DNA from: a virus
DNA: 59,309 nucleotides
Virus record (IMG/VR): IMGVR_UViG_3300024891_000004
Coordinates: 1-59,309 of that record
Strand: one strand, 5' to 3'
The notes below the pieces were generated by a model. That model was not told the DNA's origin. It made no database searches and was given only the letters and a program-made list of their open reading frames with translations. This document shows positions 30,004 through 42,000 of the stretch, one piece after another (position 1 is the stretch's first letter; each line of letters starts with the position of its first letter). The position numbers were made by a program, and so were the translations under genes.

Positions 30004-33000
30004 ACAATTCATTAAAGCGCAGCATTCTCGCGGTGATCCGTTCATTGAGCGCCTTGATTTCTTCCGGCGAGGCATCGGCCTTGAGTTTCTCTGAACGCAA
30101 TTTATGCAGTTGGCTAATCTCACGCTGTTCTAAATTAGCGCGGAATACCAATGCGGCTTCTGGATGGTTAGCGCGATACTCTGATGTATCGAGGCCGTCC
30201 TTGCGCAAGCCTTTCAGTTCCGTTTCAGTTTCAAACACTGATTTCAGGTTGTCATAGAAGCGTGAACTTTGGGATGATTGCCCTTCTGCATTGAGATAGA
30301 ACCTGCCGACCAATGGGATTTTGTACACCGGCAATTCTTCGCCGGTCACAATAGAGGTCGCAGACTGTTCCAGCTTCATATATTCACGGCCTACACCGCC
30401 AAATATTTGACCAAGCAGGTAATCAATCTGGTCTGGTGTCGGGCTGATAGCGCCTGGGGTGTAATCACTGCCGCCTGTTGCTTCATTGACCACCCAAGAC
30501 AAGCCTTTGCTGATTGCGCTGGCTGTGTCTTTAGCACGGGTATGGCCTGCCGTTGGTTTCTGTGAGTTGAAATCCATCTTGGCAATCGGTCTGCCTGTCC
30601 AGTCCTCGTTTTCTGCCAAGGCTGCAAGCGGATCGAACATGGTTGGTGTGATTGTTTGCATGGATAATCCGGCATTGCCAATCGGGTTAGTCACTTCTGC
30701 CAGCATTTCAAAAATATGGAAGAAGCGTTTGCTAGTGTCCTCGCCACCAGATAATGCCCATTCAGTCAGAATGCGCCCGAAAGCAGGCAAGGCATTGAAG
30801 CCTAATGGCATGGCAATCGTAATCGCTTTACCGTTACCCAAAGGAATAATCAGGTTGCGATCACGTACAAATTCAGGCGGTTCATCATCACCAAAGCCTG
30901 CCGCTGCTAACATTAAAGCCTGCATGACACCTAGTAATAAGCCACCGGTGACAATCGCTTTACCGGCTTTGCTTAATGTAAGTTTGCCGTTGTTATCTGT
31001 GAATAAAGTTTCACCGATACGCGCAGTACCTTGTACGGACGCATTAAAGAAGGCATACAGCGAACCGATTTGCCTGCCCATTTCACCCTTGCGGTTAAAG
31101 TTCACACTGATGTTTTTGGCAAGGCTGGCAGCTTGTGCTTTCGTCATGCCGTTATCAAGCCCGATCTTGTAAGCAGACAAGCGCACCGCATTTTCCATTG
31201 ATTCGTTGTAATCGCTTAACCAATCAAAAATGTATTTCTGGCCTGCTTCGATCAGGAATTGTTCTGGTTTAGCCAGGATGCCATTAATGCTGACTATCTT
31301 GCCTGCAGTCGTTTGTTGCCACCAAGTCGGGTCAAGCGCGTGTTTAAGTGCTTCACCACGTTCTTTCGCGTTGCGGAACATATCGCGGTAGCCGGTCTGA
31401 CCACCTTGTTTTTGGAAGTCCTCAAACAATAATGACCAATAAGAGTTAGTCGGCGTACCGGTTTTACGTTCACTGCGAATATCTTGATAGATACCTTTCA
31501 AGGCCAATGGTGTATTTTTCAATACGTCCAGTTGCTTGCCTGCCAATGGCGTAGAACTAAGGTTCAGCAATGACCCCTGTACGTCACGCAGAATATTGAT
31601 GACACCAAAGAACGGATTATATTGGGTATTGATACTTGAGAAGTAACGGGTAATGCTGGCTGCTGTACCTAGCAATTCACCGATCTGGTCTTGGTCTAGG
31701 TTCTTGATTGATGCTGCCGCACGCATGGCACGTTCATCATGCGTATTAAACTCGACAAAATGTTCTTCAATCTTGCCTTTGGCATTGACGATACGCGCCA
31801 CTACAACATTGTCACGGTTTTTGTAACTTGGATCAGGTACGTCCATTACCAAGTCCTGACCTTTGACGATATTCAGCGTATAGCCTGCGCCATTCCATTG
31901 AATGAACTTGTTGGCCTCAACCGGATTAGTGAAGGTCTGTACCACTGAACCGTTGTATAACACTTCATAAGTATTCTTACCGGCAACCACGGTGCGCATT
32001 GTTGGCACAACGTCCACTTTCCAGAAGTCTTTATTCGGGTTAAGTGTCGCTAGTCCTACCAGCGCGGTTGATACACGGTTCTTTTCACCACGGATGATGT
32101 TACGCTCTACCTGTTGCGCAATGTTCGCCAGTACGTCCACTACGGCACGTTTAGAACCGGTTGCACGTTTGGAAGCATTGCCTTTAACAGAAAAGCCTTG
32201 GCCTGAACCGTTGCCAAAACCGTTATCCATATCTTCACGCATCAATGGTACATAGTGCTGATATGCACCTTCCCAGACTGCAATCGTTTCCGGTGTTTCA
32301 AGTCCGTAACTAATTAAGCGTTGACGTGAAGTTTTCAGTATCGCGTCCACTTTGGCAGCTAGTGCCTGATAGTTGGCTGACTGCACAGGTGTCAGGTTCG
32401 CCAGATAGTCGCGTGCGTCCTGTGTTGTCATGCCAGAACCGCCGTCCTGCATTGCCGGATTAATCTTGGCTATCTGAATATTGCGTTCTTCGGCATGACG
32501 CGCCCACAAGTATTCTTCAAAGTCAGCCATATCCACTTTACGCGCTTGCATGGATTTCATCAGCGGTTCTAACTCATGCTTGATGAAGTCCTTGGTACGT
32601 GTTGCGGTACGTCCGGTATAGAGTTCTTCCTGCAGGTATGGATTCCACTTGTCATCAATACTGTTACCGGCTTTTTGAATTCCCTGGATGACGCGCTTCA
32701 AGTCCACGAACTTGTTTTGCAGCATATAGATGACGTTATCCAGTTTGCTTTTATCTGGTGTTTGCCATTGTTGGATCGGTGTCGCTGGTTGAACTACTGG
32801 TGACAGGCGCGGTGTTGGACGGCTGTAGCGAGTATCAGGATTCTTTGGATTAAAGTCGCCGTTGTTATCTGTTGCTGATTTGATTTGTTCTGGTTTTCTT
32901 GCTACATATATTTTTCCATCGCCCCACTTAGAATCAGCCATATCATTTTTGTCTGTTACATTAAGGTAAACTTCTTTTATATATGTGCCAACCCAATCGC

Positions 33001-36000
33001 CACCATAGTCATTTTCACCAGATAGTTCAATTCCCGTTTTTTCAGATGCAAATTGTGCGGCTTCTTCAAAAACAGTTGTGAAATAAGCGCCCTTGCCTAG
33101 CATTCCATTAATTGAAGTATCGAATGTATCAAATGAGTTTCCAGTACCATGATAAACAACCAACGGCTTACCATCAGCATCAACCACCTTGCTATCACCG
33201 AACCATGCCTTAAACTCTGGCGTATTAGTCTGGTCGCCTGAACTAGCTGCGGAATAAGCAGAACCAATGGTGTAATGCGTCACCTTGCTAGGTGATTTCA
33301 GGCTATCCAGTGCGCGAGTAACCAAAGTTCTCACTTCACCATCTGATACCGTCAGGTTCATGCCTAATCTGCGTAAGAAATTGCGCAAGAAAGCGACTAG
33401 TTTATCCATCACACTCGCTTTAATCCCGTTGCCGCCCATATCTGCCAATGATTCTTCTACGCTGCCCACCAGTGACAAATCTTTATGTGTAGCGCGTAAA
33501 GCGTCTGCCTGCTGTTTAATATCCTTATTGCTTAGATAAATGCCCATTAATGTAGCGTCAATCTCTTTACCGAATACACGGCGTAAGCCTTCATGGGTAG
33601 ATTCATGCAGCATGGTAAACAGGGCATGATTCGTATTGATGATGTTATTGCGGAATAAGTAAATCTCGCCGTTATGCCATGCGCCTGCAGCGTCATAGGC
33701 TTTGTCACGCTTAATGTCAGCGACTAATTCATCCGGTGCTTTGGTGTAATCTTCCAGCACATGAGTTAATGGCAGGCCACGTAAGGCTTGATTGACGTTG
33801 GCAACGACTGCATTCAGGTCACGAATATCAATACCGGTAGATTTCTGTGAGAATTTGGATTGTGGACGGCTGTATTTAGCTGTAATTCCTATATCTTCTT
33901 CATTGAATATAACGTAGTTGAAATCTTGCTTTGGCTGAATGTCGTATGCTTCATTTACTGCATCCTGCAAATCAGATTCAATAGCATTTTTATAAGCTTG
34001 CTTTAATCCATTAAAAGCCTCTGCTTCATTGCTTCCATTTTCTTTAAAGTCTTGCGCTGCATACAAATAAGCGCTATCACCGGTATATTTAGATCTGCCA
34101 TTTTTATTACGGCTTGAACCATCCAAGTATTTAATGCCGCGAATGCCTAAACTGTTAAGTTCAGCACTTGCCTTCTCTTGGCTATCAAACTTTCTCGCCC
34201 TAGAATTATAAAACTCGCCTGCTGTTGCAAAGTCTTGATTAAATGATGCTAGTGAGAATTTCTTTTCAAGGGCTGCAATAACAGTATTGCTCTGTTCAGA
34301 TAATGGCTTATCCCATAGCAGGTATTCATCTTCTGTTGGGGCTAGTTCTACTTCATAGAGTTTGCCATTGTTTGATGAAACTCTGCTTTTAAGCCCTTTA
34401 ACTATTTTTAAAGCATCTTTATTTAGCTCAATTTCACTCTGATTTTTAGCATTAGAAATATTTTTTTCTAACTGCTCAATAGTGTCGCTATATGCGCTTT
34501 TGCTTCCATCATTACTGTTGGACAGAAGTAAACGGAATGCCAATTTACCAGAAGGATTATCTCTATATTCATCAAGCATTCTTGCATCAATCGGCTTGCC
34601 GTCAATCATTAACCCCCGTGACAGGTTGTTTTTGTACCATTCAGCAACTTTCTGGCTGCCAGCGAAATACAATCCATAACCATAAGATTGATTCCCCTCA
34701 CCAGTGCCGATCTTACTCATTTCAAACTTATCATGGTCGTGTGGTGAACCGTGAAATGCGGCGTGCATTACGGCAATCACATTCCCATCAGCATCAACTT
34801 TTGCATTAAGTTTGCTGCGGCCTTCACGCAATACATTCAGCAAATCAGTTTCGCCGTACTCGGCTAATTTCATAAAGCCATGCTCACGCAACCATGCGCG
34901 GATCATGCCAATAATGGCTTTGGCTTTGTCACTGAACTTTGGATTCTGTGCGGTATAAGCCAGCATTTCTTCCATCATGACAGCAATCCTTGTGTCATCA
35001 CTAAATGATGATTTTTCAAGCTGACGCGCTACGTTAGATAGTTCTTGGGTAATGCCGCGCTGTTGGGCAATATCTTTTATGCCTTTTAAGCCACCAATGG
35101 ATAGGTATAACGCATTCAGTTTTTTGTTGATTTCTGTGCCATATAAACGGCGTATGCCAATATGACCTTCAACTTCATGCAAGATGATTGATTCTGCTTC
35201 CTGCTCACTTCCATTCATATCAGCAATCACATATACTTTGCCATTATGAGTTATGCCGGATGCGTATTTAGCTTCATCTTTGCCATATTGTTTTGTGGTG
35301 GTATTTTTTACGTCATCAGGCAATGCATCAAACGTAGGCACTGCGATGATGTCGATATTCCAAATTTTCTTGTTGGCGGCGAGTACCCTGCTGACAACGG
35401 TGTTGGCGGTGTCGAGAGTTATTGCCGTGAAGTCAGTGTTATTTCCACGCGATGCAAATAGGGCAATGCCTTTGTCGGTTTCTTTGGTTTTGATTTCATT
35501 GAATAGCACATCAAAAGCGGCATTAATTGCTTCGCGCTCTTTACCTTGTGGGTAGCGCTTTTTGGCTTCATTCAGCACGTCATCAATCATTGCATTGCCG
35601 GTGTTTATTTCTTCGGCCTGTTTCCATGCTGAAACAAGGTAATCATTTCTTCCGTCTGCGTTGGCAAGTTTTTCTGCCACATACATTTCAAAAGCACGCG
35701 CGAACAACTCATGCGGTGTTGACCAATATGGGTCTTTTTTTCCACCATCCAGGATGCTGGCGGCACGATAATATTCAGTATGAATTTTGCGCAGCACTGG
35801 ATCTGCTTTGAGCGCTTCTTGTGCTGCGCTGTGTCCGGCAAGCGTTAAGTTGAGATCATTAGCGCGGTCAAAATTCCAACCCAATTTGTTTGCAATATAT
35901 TTAACGTATTCAGAGGTGTAGCCCTGTGGCTTGCGCTTGCCTTTTAGCGCAGGCCATTCCGCATAGTCGCCTGTTTCACCGGAAATTATTGCATCCAGTG

Positions 36001-39000
36001 CTGCAAGCGCAGTTTCATCATCTTTAAGCGCCTCTTTTAATCCATTGCGCTCAACGTACTGCTCAATTCTTTCTTTTGAGTATTGCGCCTGTGCGGTGAT
36101 GCGTGCTTTTGCAGTTTCCGGTGTTTCCTGTATTTCGCGCATTGAGGTAACGATGGTATGAAAAGCATCAACAATTTCTTTGCGGATGCCGGATTCAGAT
36201 ACGTTTCTATGTTTGCCGATCCATGATGCAAACGGTTCATCGCTGGCGGCAAGCCCTGCCTGTACACCAAAGAAATGATCGAGGCCATGCGCCCATTCGT
36301 GCGCTAAAGAACCTGCGCCTTTTTCTCTCGTCAGATTAATCTCGTTATAGCCAGGATAAAAGTGTGCTGCAAACTTACCTTTACCTTGTGCGCCAATCGC
36401 AAGACCAAGCATTCCATCCAGCGACATTGCTTTCACTGGCATATTTAGCACTTCTGCAAGATCATGAAAAGCATCAAAGGCACTATTAACGTGTGATTGG
36501 CGCTCTTTAGCATTGGATGGTTGTTTCATCCAGTCGCCAAAATTTACCGCTTTCAATCCCACTGCATCCTGCAGTTCTTTTGATGAAACATTGCCATCAG
36601 CACGAAGCTCTCTGCCCTTACGGACGGATTTTTCTACTGGCGTTTCCGGCTCTTTAAAGGCTGCTTCACGCTCACGTTTTACCAATGCTCTGGCGGCTTC
36701 CACGGCTTCATCATGTGTTGCGTGTTCGCTCTTAGGTGAATAGCGACCTTTCTTAATGACTTGGAATTTTCCATCAGCCTCTTTGATCTGATATGAGCGC
36801 TGCCATGCTTCCTGTTTAGCAGGAAAGCCTTGCTGTACCGCCTTCATCGCGTCAATAAAACTGCTTAAATTAAGTTGAATGTTTTTATAAAAGCGATTGC
36901 CGGTTGCATTGGCTTTGTCATTGCCTTCTTTATTCTGCCTGCCCCAACGCGCACCACTTTCATTTTTAGGGAATACACGGTCAACAAAGTAATTTAAGTA
37001 GTTTTCAATATCGGTATCGTTTTCATTTCCGATATTGGCAATATCTATCACTTCATTGCTGTTGAGCATCCATGATTGTTTTTTGGCTTTAACCGCTACG
37101 GCAGTAATCATTCTTGCCATTGCTTGCTTGTCAGACAAAAATTCATCAACCGCTTTTTTAGTTGCTTCGACTACATCCACATAGTCGTACAGCATCTTTT
37201 CGCCTTTATAGGCTGGCTTAGAACTTAACCCATCATAGATTTGTTTAACGATATGTGCGATTGCAGGTTGTACACCGCTATCAACCAACGCCTGATAATC
37301 TGGTCGTTCCCATAGCTTAGTTTTAACCGCCATTGCCACGCGCTCGGTATCATTGTTCGCGTCTTGAATATCTTTAAGCGTTAAGCCTTTGTTGCGGCGG
37401 TTGCCAAGCATTTCAATACCAACATCGGAAGTATCTTTTAATGCTACGGTATCTGCCTTAGTTTCAGGTTTAGGCTGTTCGGATTTAGCTTTACGATTAG
37501 CATCCTCTGCATAAGTCTTAGCAAAGTGATTCTGCTTGCCTTGGGCAAGGCTTTTTAGTACACCCTCTGATACCTTGCCGCCTGATTTTGCGTGCGCTTC
37601 TATTGCTGCATAATGTTCATCTTCCAGTGAACCTTTTACCGATTCAAATTCATCGGCGCTCATTTGAGTTTTAGCAGTAGCTAAATACTCTGGTAATGTT
37701 TGCTCGTATGGCTGTTTTGTTTGTGATTGTTTTATTAATCTTTTATCAGGCTCTTTGCCTTGTTGAATTTCAACCAATGCGTTTTGCAATGCACCTTGAC
37801 GTTTTAATAGATTATTGAACGTTTCATTTACTGGCTTACCTTGCTGTTTTTTCAGTTCATCATTTACAGCATTTAATGCTTCTTGATAAGGCTTGGCTTG
37901 CGCTTCACGTTCTCTACCTAAGTCTGTAGCGGCTTTAGCGTTGCGCTCATTCAGGTCATTTTCTAAGCCAAAATTATATTTAAGTAAGTCAGCCTGTACT
38001 TCTTTTGATAACTGGTCATAAACAGACAATGGGATTTTTTTATCTCTAGGCGTATTCATAACTTCTTTGTTATAAACACTTAATGCCATAGCTTCTGTTG
38101 AACCGTCAGGGTCGCCAGTAGCAGAATTAATCATTGCTTGGCGTTTGTCACCATTGGCTTTATTTAGGTATGCGCTAGAATATTCGTTGCTGTTAAATCT
38201 ATTTTCTAGCCATTGGTCAAAAGTTAGCTTGTATGCTTCTTGTTTTTCTTCAACCTGTGATGTTGCCGATGTTTCAGCCTGTGATGCTTCAATTAAATCC
38301 TGCGCCCCTGCTGCACGCGCCTGTTCAAATTCGCTATCACTACCGCTTAGAGTAAAGGTATCTTGATTGTCTGTGCCAGTATTGCGCTTCGCGTCTTTTG
38401 CGCGTTCTGCATCGACTAGGGCTTGCTTGGCGGCGGTGTTGTCGCCTAAGAGGTCGGTTGGTGATTGAGTTGCAGTATTAAATCTTTCTTCTGCTAATTT
38501 ATACAGGCGATTTAGTTCTGGCAGGGTTTCATTGCGTAGTGCATCCACGGCTTCACGATTAATAAACTCTGATTCAAGTTTATTAATATTAACTTTAGCC
38601 TCGCGTTTTTCTTTTGGTGTTTTTGCAATTTTAAAAGCATATTCAGCTTTTGATAATTTTCCGCTTGCATCAGCGTATAGGTCGTTTGCAAAATTTATTT
38701 TGCGTTCAATTTCCGCAAGTGACCTAACAGATATTGGTATTAGGTTACGCAGTAATGGGTAGTTATTATTTTCGGCATGGCCTTCAACGGCATTTGAGAA
38801 TATGGCAGTAGCATCTACTGGTACGCCTTCATCAATTTGTTTTGCAATCGCTAAACGATCTACATATTGCTGATAAGGATTACGATTTTCTTTTGCAGAT
38901 ACAATGGCATCTTGCAACATTTCACGGAAATCGGATTTTTCTTCATCTGATTTTGCGCTATAAGATGCCTTGAATTTATCTAATTCAGTTTGTTCTTGTG

Positions 39001-42000
39001 GTACTTCCGCTACTTGGCTGGTGTTGCTTCCTTGGCTTTCAGTGTTTGCGCCATCTTGCTGTGCGCGTCCGCTGCCATTTTCAGTGCTGCCAGTTTCAGT
39101 ATCTTGTCCTGCCTGTCCTTCGGTAGCTTGGCTATTTCCTGCATTACCTGTTTCATCATCAAACTCCTCTTTTAACATACGCAGTAATGCGCGTTCAATT
39201 TCTACTTGTGGCTGGCCTTTCATAGATTCAGCCAGTGAAGCGTCAATTTCTGCAAGCGCTTCCGCACCATATTTAGCGGTGGCTTTTGTCACCAGTTCAT
39301 CAAGCAATGCCTGTTCGTCATCGCTTAATTCGCTGATAGCATTAGCATATTCCTCATATTTCTTTTGTGCTAGTGCTTCTTGGCCTTCTGCTGTCAATAC
39401 GTCCATGCCTGACATAGCATCAGCAATCGCATTACCTAAGTCTGCCACGCTTTCACCTACTGGATAACCTTGCTCTTTAAGCAGTTCGCGCATGGTGTCA
39501 GCATCTAGGCCAGTTTTCGTAAAGCTACGTTTAATGCCTGCGCCGTGTTGACGCATATCGGCAGGGTCAATACCAAATTCAGCTTTGGCTTTATCAGCAT
39601 TCAGGCCACCGAGTTTAGCCATTGCCTGCATTAAGCCGTCTTTTGTGGTGTCCAGCTTCATGCGTTCTTCCAGCATGGCCTTGGCTAGTTTGCTTTTCTT
39701 ATCTTTAGCGGCTAACTGCTCTGGTGTGTTCGCAGCCTGGTCATGTAATTGCATCAGAACTTCGCTGAATGCTTTGTTCTTTTTACCGAGTAAATTAGCA
39801 AAGTTCTTGAACTGTTTAGGCGATACTTTCTTGCCTGCCATGAAGTCTTTAGCGGCTTTGAGTGCCGGATCAAAACTAGGGTGCTTGTCTGCTGTAGCGC
39901 GTAGTTTAGTGAGTTGCTCGACTAATGGGCGTACTGTATCGGCAGGTTGTACAGATTCGTTTAACGGTGCGGCTGTTTCAGTATTGACGTTTTTAGGTGT
40001 GATAGCAGTTTCAGCAACCAATGGCTTGAGAATACTAGGAACTACCGGCAGTTGACTGCCAAACAGGTATTCTTCTGCACCATCTTTATCGGCTTGTGAT
40101 AAGTTTTTAAGATTGATCGCCTTGAATTGCGTCAAGTTAAAATCATCGTTGCGTGATTCTGCTTCGGCAATGGCATTATCGACCAGCCATTTATCAACGG
40201 CTTTCAGGCCAAAGTTTGATACCTTGCCATCTTTTCCATTGAATTTTGGGAATGGGGTTGTGGTTCTGCCGGACGCAGTAGTGACGACTTCTTGTGCTGC
40301 CAACATACCGCCGACTTCACCTTTACGCACTTGTACACCATTTGCAGTTTCATCGACACGTTCTGGCAATGTGGTTGTGGTATCGACATTGGTTGCATTT
40401 GTAACACGCTCAAAGCCATTTTCAGTTTTAACATACGGCACACCGCCAACATCGACCTGTTCACCGACTGCTACCTTAGTCATATCAACATCATTGCTTG
40501 TGGCGCTGACAGTTTCTAATGGCTTAGTTGGATCACCGTTTTTCAGCCAATCTTTAAAGGCTGGCGTTGTCAGTTCGGTAACAGATTTGCCGCCATTCCA
40601 ATCATCGGCATAGTTCGATTTGTAGATTGCAATCGCTTCGTCTGCGGTTTCTGCACCTAAAACGGCTTTGTGTTCATCAAAACTACCGTCTTTTTTGGTC
40701 TGGTTGATGACGAATACTTTACCGTTTGCAGGTTTATCACCCACGAATACATCCAGATTATCGCCGTCATTGCCTTTGGTGCGTTTGATGTAACCATAAT
40801 GGTTAGCCAGGGTATTTTCCCAAGCTGCGCCATCTTCATCTACGCCGCTACGGGTAGAACCTTGTGGATTTTCTACGGTAATATTCAGGCCGTCATACTT
40901 GATATGGCCTTTTTTGTAATTACCGGCTGCAGTTTGCGCTTCTGTTGGCTGTGGCAAGTCATTCAGCGGTGAAGTTGCCGCTTGCTGTGCTTGTTCGTCA
41001 ATGATTTGTTTTTCTGCGGCCTGTTCCGGTGCAATGGTTGCCGGTTCTATCGGTGCAATAGCGGTATCAGGCATGACACCATTCTGTTGCGCTTCGACTG
41101 CGTTCAGTGAATCAACGATATTAGGCTTGGCTTCTGTAGCGTCAGGCATGACAGGTTGTGGAGTGAGGCCAACGGCTTGCGCTATGGTTGCAGCGGAAGT
41201 CAGTGAACCTTCTGGGGCTGGTGGTGCTGGTGGTGGTGTAACTTGAGTATTGTCTTTGCCGCCAAAAGCATTCAGTGCGTTTGCACCGCCGCCCATTAAG
41301 CCGCCGGATAATGCGCCCATTGCGGCAGCATTGCCGACACCTTCATCCCAAGTTTTATCCAGTGATAAGTTTTGTGCAATCTGCTCTTGTGCTGATTGTG
41401 GCGCTTCTTCCAGCAAGCCTTCACTAATAACACCGCCTGCAATCGCTTTCGGCAATCCAGTTGCAAGTTGTGCCGGATTAAGTTTGCCTTGTGCCAGCAT
41501 GGTATCAATATCAGCAATACCAAGTTTCTGCGCAATGCTACCACTTGCCGCACTGATTACACCGGTCAACAATCCACTACCGGCCTGAATTGCCGCCTGC
41601 TTACCTGTCAGCAATCCATCTGCGGTTTCCTGTCTTAACTGTTCTGCGTTCTGGCCTGCAGTTACGATACCTTCACCGGCTGCACCGGCAATTACCGGCG
41701 CAAGTTTAGGTGCTACTGTCAACAATCCACGCGCACCGACACCACCCAAGCCCATCACCGGCAATGATTCTGCTGTGGTCTGTGCAATAGTTGACGGATT
41801 TTGCAGTGCGGTCTTGATGGTATTAACAAAACCATCAGCCTCTTGCACTTTCTGATTTGCAAGTTTCTGTTCTGGGCTGTAATAATCACTGATAAACTCT
41901 TTAGCCTGTTTAGGCTTGAAGCCTGCGCTTTCAGCCAGCTTACCGGCATGACCACCGGTTACAAGGTCAGCAAGACCAACTACTGTTTCAGGTACGCCGA

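Noticed and set aside
30486-31172. 228-codon open frame opposite to the giant gene
   Set aside because: Lies fully inside the coding strand of the LPD38-like domain; no start signal and no protein-like motif.
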